Source of the DNA: JBCCJA01 sp039045975
Lineage (GTDB): Bacteria > Planctomycetota > Planctomycetia > Planctomycetales > Planctomycetaceae
Direction of reading: 5' to 3'
NCBI GenBank assembly: GCA_039045975.1
Contig: JBCCJA010000095.1
Span: forward strand, 1 to 8,539
Length of the DNA: 8,539 bases
The translations under genes and the position numbers were made by a program. This document shows, piece after piece, positions 5,321 to 8,539 of the stretch. The notes beneath the pieces were generated by a model that had not been told where the DNA came from, did no database searches, and worked only from the letters and a program-made list of their open reading frames with translations. Numbering within the stretch: the stretch's first letter is position 1; each line of letters starts with the position of its first letter.

Positions 5321-7285
5321 ATGCCGATCCCCGTCGACTGCAAAGCCTGTGGACGCCGCATGAAGGTGCCCGACAGGGCCGCCGGACGGAAAATCAAATG
5401 CAAGGGCTGCGAGAAGGTGCTCCGTGTGCCGGCTTTGCCGGACAACGACGATGACCTCTTCGGCTCGGCCGACACCGGCGACGAGTTCCTCAGCGGGCTG
5501 GACTTCCGCAAGATCGATGACAAAGACGTGCGGATCTGCGCCCGCTGTGGGCGCGAGGTCGCCGAGGAAACGACCGACTGTCCCTATTGCGGGGCCGACC
5601 CCGACACGGGCGGCATCGGACAACTCGCGGCCCGGAAGAAGGCCCGCGGCGGTTACGAGCCCGAAGCGTTTACGAGCAAGGCGTTCGCCGACGCGCTCGA
5701 CTTCACGAAGAAGAACGCCGGGATCGCGGTCCGGACCGGCACGGTCTGGACGATCTTCGGCCTGTTGGCGTTCGCCTGTCTGCTGATGCGGGTCTACTGC
5801 GTCGCGGTGCCGCCGAAGATGTTCTTCACCTTCTTCAGCCTCGTCGCGTTGCTGGTCTGCGTCGGTTGGATGTGGGTGCTGCAGTTAGAGGTCGTGCGGC
5901 AGACGATGCAGAAGCGGACGAAGCTGAAGCGGGTCAATTTCGACATGGCACTCTCGGCGTCGAGTGCGATCGTGATGCTCGGCTGGTCGGCGGTGATGGG
6001 GGCGCCCGCGGCGATCGCGTTCCTCCTGCCGGGTCTGATTTTCACGGCCTCGGGCAACGAAATCGGACCGGTGCTGCTCGGCTTCGGCGGGCTCGGCGTC
6101 GCCGGGCTGGCGGCGTTGGCGTGGCCCGGCGCGTTGCCACACGTCGCGATGCCTCAGCAGGTGAAGGCCTGGATGCCGCAGGCGCAGGTCGCGATCTTGC
6201 TCCGCACGTCCGCGCCGCGGGCCTACTGCACGATGCTGATGCTCGCGGGCGCCGGACTCGTCGCCGCGACCGGGGCGGGCGCTTACTTCGTCGCCGGACC
6301 GCCGCTGTTGAAGTTCGTCGACGGCGTCGTCACGAACGCGACCTTCGACCGCGCGATCGCGAAGGCGCAGGCGGGCATCAAAGAGGCCCAGAACGCGGGC
6401 GCTCGGCCCGACACCCGGGCCCTGCGGGACGCCGAGTCGGCCAAGAAAGAGGGCCAGGTCGAGCTCGACTTCACCCAGCTGATCGTCCCCGGGGCTTGCG
6501 TCCCGCTGCTCGCGTTCGTCGCGGCGTTCGCGTTCGTGTTCAACACGCGTCCGACGGCGTTGTACGCGAAGCTGTTCGCGAAACAGCTCGATCTCGACGG
6601 CCGCGAGAAAGAGGTGAAGTACGTTGCGAAAGAACAGAAAGAGGGCGAAGCGGACGAAGACGAGATGAATTGGTCCAAGGCGGGCCTGATCATTTTCCTC
6701 TGTTCGGTGCTCGGGATCGTCGGCGGCGTGATCACGAGTGCGTTCTCGAACGCGATCACGATGTCGGACGGCCTCGTGACCGGTGCCGATTTCGCGAACT
6801 TGTTTCTCAATCTGGCCGCCCAGATCGGGTTCCTCTCGGTCGCGATTAAGTTAAAAAATCCTCTTTATATTGCGGGCTTCGCGGGCACATTTGTTTTGCC
6901 GTTCCTCGGGATCGGCGGTTTCTTCTTTCCGGTCCTTTGGACGATTCTCTTGTTCGGGTTGCCGGTGTGGCTGATCGGCGCGATCGCCGGGCTGGTGATG
7001 GTTTTTCGGCATTGGGACAAGTGCCAGTTTTATTTTGCGATGAACTTTGTCGGCAATTCGCTCGGGCGGATCGCGCCGCTGGTCGTCGACGGGACGTTCC
7101 TCGGCATGGACGACGCGATCGTGCTCGAAGAAGAAGTCGGTCGACATCGCCCCCCGTCCGGTCCGGCCGTTCTGGCGTCGGCCGAGCCTTGGCGAGAGAT
7201 CCGCGTCGTGACGCCGTCGTTGGCGGGTCCGATAGAATTCGCGGCGATCGAGCCGTCGTCCGCCGGGGCCGCGACGGAAACCTGA
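5321..7285 (+). CDS. polytopic membrane protein with two N-terminal zinc ribbons, function unknown
   Basis: No named family is recognised for the whole 654-residue protein. It opens with a four-cysteine zinc ribbon (CKAC at 7-10, CKGC at 27-30). An acidic linker leads to a second ribbon (CARC at 73-76, CPYC at 87-90). From about residue 142 onward there are roughly ten hydrophobic segments: near 142-163, 167-187, 210-240, 247-270, 303-327, 387-408, 453-475, 491-512 and two within 515-562. Charged stretches lie between, including a Lys/Glu-rich one at about 425-450. The ribbons are probably cytosolic, because they precede the first helix and there is no signal peptide. GAGG lies 8 nt before the ATG. 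The stop is 1 nt before the tatC start, so translation is likely coupled; a role near the Tat translocase or in the envelope is only a guess. Codons at 6845-6871 are unusually A/T-rich for this genome. Confidence 0.85.
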   Translation: MPIPVDCKACGRRMKVPDRAAGRKIKCKGCEKVLRVPALPDNDDDLFGSADTGDEFLSGLDFRKIDDKDVRICARCGREVAEETTDCPYCGADPDTGGIGQLAARKKARGGYEPEAFTSKAFADALDFTKKNAGIAVRTGTVWTIFGLLAFACLLMRVYCVAVPPKMFFTFFSLVALLVCVGWMWVLQLEVVRQTMQKRTKLKRVNFDMALSASSAIVMLGWSAVMGAPAAIAFLLPGLIFTASGNEIGPVLLGFGGLGVAGLAALAWPGALPHVAMPQQVKAWMPQAQVAILLRTSAPRAYCTMLMLAGAGLVAATGAGAYFVAGPPLLKFVDGVVTNATFDRAIAKAQAGIKEAQNAGARPDTRALRDAESAKKEGQVELDFTQLIVPGACVPLLAFVAAFAFVFNTRPTALYAKLFAKQLDLDGREKEVKYVAKEQKEGEADEDEMNWSKAGLIIFLCSVLGIVGGVITSAFSNAITMSDGLVTGADFANLFLNLAAQIGFLSVAIKLKNPLYIAGFAGTFVLPFLGIGGFFFPVLWTILLFGLPVWLIGAIAGLVMVFRHWDKCQFYFAMNFVGNSLGRIAPLVVDGTFLGMDDAIVLEEEVGRHRPPSGPAVLASAEPWREIRVVTPSLAGPIEFAAIEPSSAGAATET

Positions 7286-7286
7286 C

Positions 7287-8330
7287 ATGCCGGGACCGAA
7301 AGACCAGACCGACCTGTTCGACGACGCGACGATGTCGTTCGGGGATCACCTCGAAGAGTTGCGGGTCCGGCTGGTCCGTGGTCTGGCCGGGCTGCTGATC
7401 GGCGTCGTCTTCGGGCTCGTGTTCGGCAAACAGGTCATCGAGTTCATCCGCGGCCCGATCGACACGGCGCTCGACCGCTATGTCGCCGGCGAGGACATCG
7501 ACGCCGGCGACATCGATTTCCTCGGGTCGATCTTCGGCCCGGGCGAAAGCGAATCGGGGTCGGCGGAACTCGCCGACGGACCGGCCGAGGCCGAGTCGGT
7601 CGAAGCCGAGGCCGCCGAAACCGACGTCGCGATCACGCTCCGCCTCGACCGGGCGGCGTTGAGCGATGCGTTCGCCGGCGGCGACGGGCCGGTCGAGGTC
7701 GACGCGGTCATCTCCGCGCGGGACGCGTTGGCGATCGGCAAGTTCCGCCCGATCAGCCCCGTCACGCTCGGCGTCGAGGAGGCGTTCTTTATTTATCTGA
7801 AGATTTCGATCGTGGTCGGCCTGATCCTGTCGAGCCCCTGGCTGATCTATCAGTTATGGCTGTTCGTCGCGGCCGGGCTGTATCCGCACGAGCGGAAGTA
7901 CGTCCACATCTACGCGCCGCTTTCGGGGGTCCTGTTCCTCGGCGGGACGGCGTTCTGCTTCTTCGCGGTCATGCCGTTCGTGCTGCAATTCATGCTCGGC
8001 TTCAACCGCCTCGTCGGCACCGAGCCGCAGATCCAGCTGAAGAATTACATCAATCTCGTCACGACGATGCCGCCGATGTTCGGCATCAGTTTTCAGTTGC
8101 CGCTGGTGATGATGCTGCTCGACCGCATCGGCGTCGTGACAGAGACGACGTTTAAAGAACGCCGCCGCATGGCGATGCTGATTATCGCCGTGCTGTCGAT
8201 GGTGCTCACGCCCTCCGACCCGGTGAGCATGCTGCTGATGATGGCCCCGCTTGTGCTGCTCTATGAACTGGGGCTGCTGCTGTGCCGGCTGTCACCCGGC
8301 ACGGAAAACCCGTTCGCGGGCGAGGAATAA
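7287..8330 (+). CDS. tatC: Sec-independent protein translocase subunit TatC
   Basis: TatC is the membrane receptor for twin-arginine signal peptides and exports folded proteins together with TatA-type subunits. The 347-residue product has the N-terminal MSFGDHLEELRVRL motif; Glu24 aligns with E. coli Glu15. The loop WLFVAAGLYPHERK contains Glu202, matching E. coli Glu103. TPSDPVS near 309-314 matches the last-loop motif. Six membrane segments are visible, near 30-47, 164-184, 208-230, 257-278, 294-310 and 314-334. The first periplasmic loop runs from about 57 to 163, some 80 residues longer than in E. coli, with a Glu/Ala-rich acidic part (85-113) and a strand-like part (113-150). This explains the length against the usual 250. 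The start lies 1 nt after the upstream stop; an ATG at 7332 is a possible alternative. No tatA or tatB is in the window. Confidence 0.95.
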   Translation: MPGPKDQTDLFDDATMSFGDHLEELRVRLVRGLAGLLIGVVFGLVFGKQVIEFIRGPIDTALDRYVAGEDIDAGDIDFLGSIFGPGESESGSAELADGPAEAESVEAEAAETDVAITLRLDRAALSDAFAGGDGPVEVDAVISARDALAIGKFRPISPVTLGVEEAFFIYLKISIVVGLILSSPWLIYQLWLFVAAGLYPHERKYVHIYAPLSGVLFLGGTAFCFFAVMPFVLQFMLGFNRLVGTEPQIQLKNYINLVTTMPPMFGISFQLPLVMMLLDRIGVVTETTFKERRRMAMLIIAVLSMVLTPSDPVSMLLMMAPLVLLYELGLLLCRLSPGTENPFAGEE

Positions 8331-8345
8331 ATAAAAGCCCGAGCG

Positions 8346-8403
8346 GTGACGCGAAGGGTCGGTGAAGTGGACGGCTTATCCGTCAGGCAACCCTTCGCGT
8401 CAC
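8346..8403. terminator. branched hairpin, probable bidirectional terminator after tatC
   Basis: A perfect 14-bp stem (8346-8359 with 8390-8403) encloses 30 nt that contain a second hairpin (gacgg at 8370-8374, ccgtc at 8380-8384, loop cttat). It lies between two convergent genes. On the minus strand the stem is followed, after about 10 nt, by CTTTTATTTATT; on the plus strand gaggattttg follows. Both sides are only moderately U-rich, so efficiency is uncertain. Confidence 0.65.
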
Positions 8404-8415
8404 GAGGATTTTGCA

Positions 8416-8539
8416 TTAAGCGATGTCGGTCGTGAGTGAGGCGGTGTGGAAGATCGCGAGTTTGGCCGTCACGAACGGCCTTACGCGGCGGAACCGGCGT
8501 ACCCACGGCGGCAGCGTCGTCAGGCCCCACGACGAGCAC
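8416..8539 (-). CDS. 3' end of a convergent gene, product unknown (partial)
   Basis: The last 40 codons and the TAA stop (8418-8416) of a minus-strand gene whose start lies beyond the window. The visible C-terminus reads SWGLTTLPPWVRRFRRVRP then FVTAKLAIFHTASLTTDIA. It is basic, with a mildly hydrophobic stretch, and I do not recognise it. I chose this frame because its third positions are almost all G or C, unlike the other open minus frame (8261-8539), which also runs back through the terminator into tatC. The stop lies 12 nt before the branched hairpin, as expected for a real gene end. Confidence 0.6.
   Translation of the reverse strand, partial: CSSWGLTTLPPWVRRFRRVRPFVTAKLAIFHTASLTTDIA

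Noticed and set aside
5170..5454. Possible small gene between rsmD and the zinc-ribbon gene
   Set aside because: No ribosome site, composition unlike a folded protein, and it overlaps the well-supported start at 5321 in another frame.
5587..6849. 420-residue plus-strand frame inside the membrane protein gene
   Set aside because: Arg/Gly-rich shadow with no hydrophobic segments; the other frame has zinc ribbons and helices.
8261..8539. Minus-strand frame of 92 residues at the window end
   Set aside because: It passes through the branched terminator and the end of tatC and has poor third-position GC; the frame ending at 8416 is better.

Overview
The window is GC-rich DNA with strong G/C preference at third codon positions. 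It looks like ordinary chromosome from a bacterium, most likely a member of the Planctomycetota. That assignment is inference. It rests on a TatC with a very long first periplasmic loop, a roughly 600-residue phosphosugar mutase, a Lys/Ala-extended HU, a large zinc-ribbon membrane protein of a planctomycete style, and csrA linked to a tRNA gene. No marker gene settles it.

Layout. A hairpin repeat fragment opens the window (1-41). A phosphoglucomutase/phosphomannomutase-family gene (135-1946, +) is followed by a composite inverted-repeat element of about 180 bp (1960-2141). The right arm of that element is read in frame as the N-terminus of a UbiA-type prenyltransferase (2023-3063, +). Convergent to it is a minus-strand block: a small unrecognised protein (3076-3345), a strong intrinsic terminator, tRNA-Glu(TTC) (3438-3512), csrA (3525-3716) and an HU-family nucleoid protein (3858-4187). 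csrA ends only 12 nt before the tRNA, so the two are probably co-transcribed and share the terminator. Between csrA and the HU gene lies a perfect 16-bp inverted repeat that overlaps a candidate csrA promoter.

Divergent from the HU gene is rsmD, a 16S rRNA methyltransferase (4545-5138, +). After a 182-nt gap come a 654-residue polytopic protein with two zinc ribbons (5321-7285, +) and tatC (7287-8330, +), separated by a single base and almost certainly translated from one message. A branched hairpin (8346-8403) separates tatC from the 3' end of a convergent minus-strand gene that runs off the window (8416-8539). That gene's frame was chosen from its third-position GC.

Most content is housekeeping: sugar-phosphate metabolism, lipid prenylation, translation, post-transcriptional regulation, nucleoid structure and protein export. 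I found no CRISPR array, transposase, phage gene or defence cassette. The most interesting signals are the repeat element that supplies the start codon and N-terminus of the prenyltransferase, the inverted repeat at the csrA promoter, the unknown membrane zinc-ribbon partner of tatC, and the TatC loop insertion.
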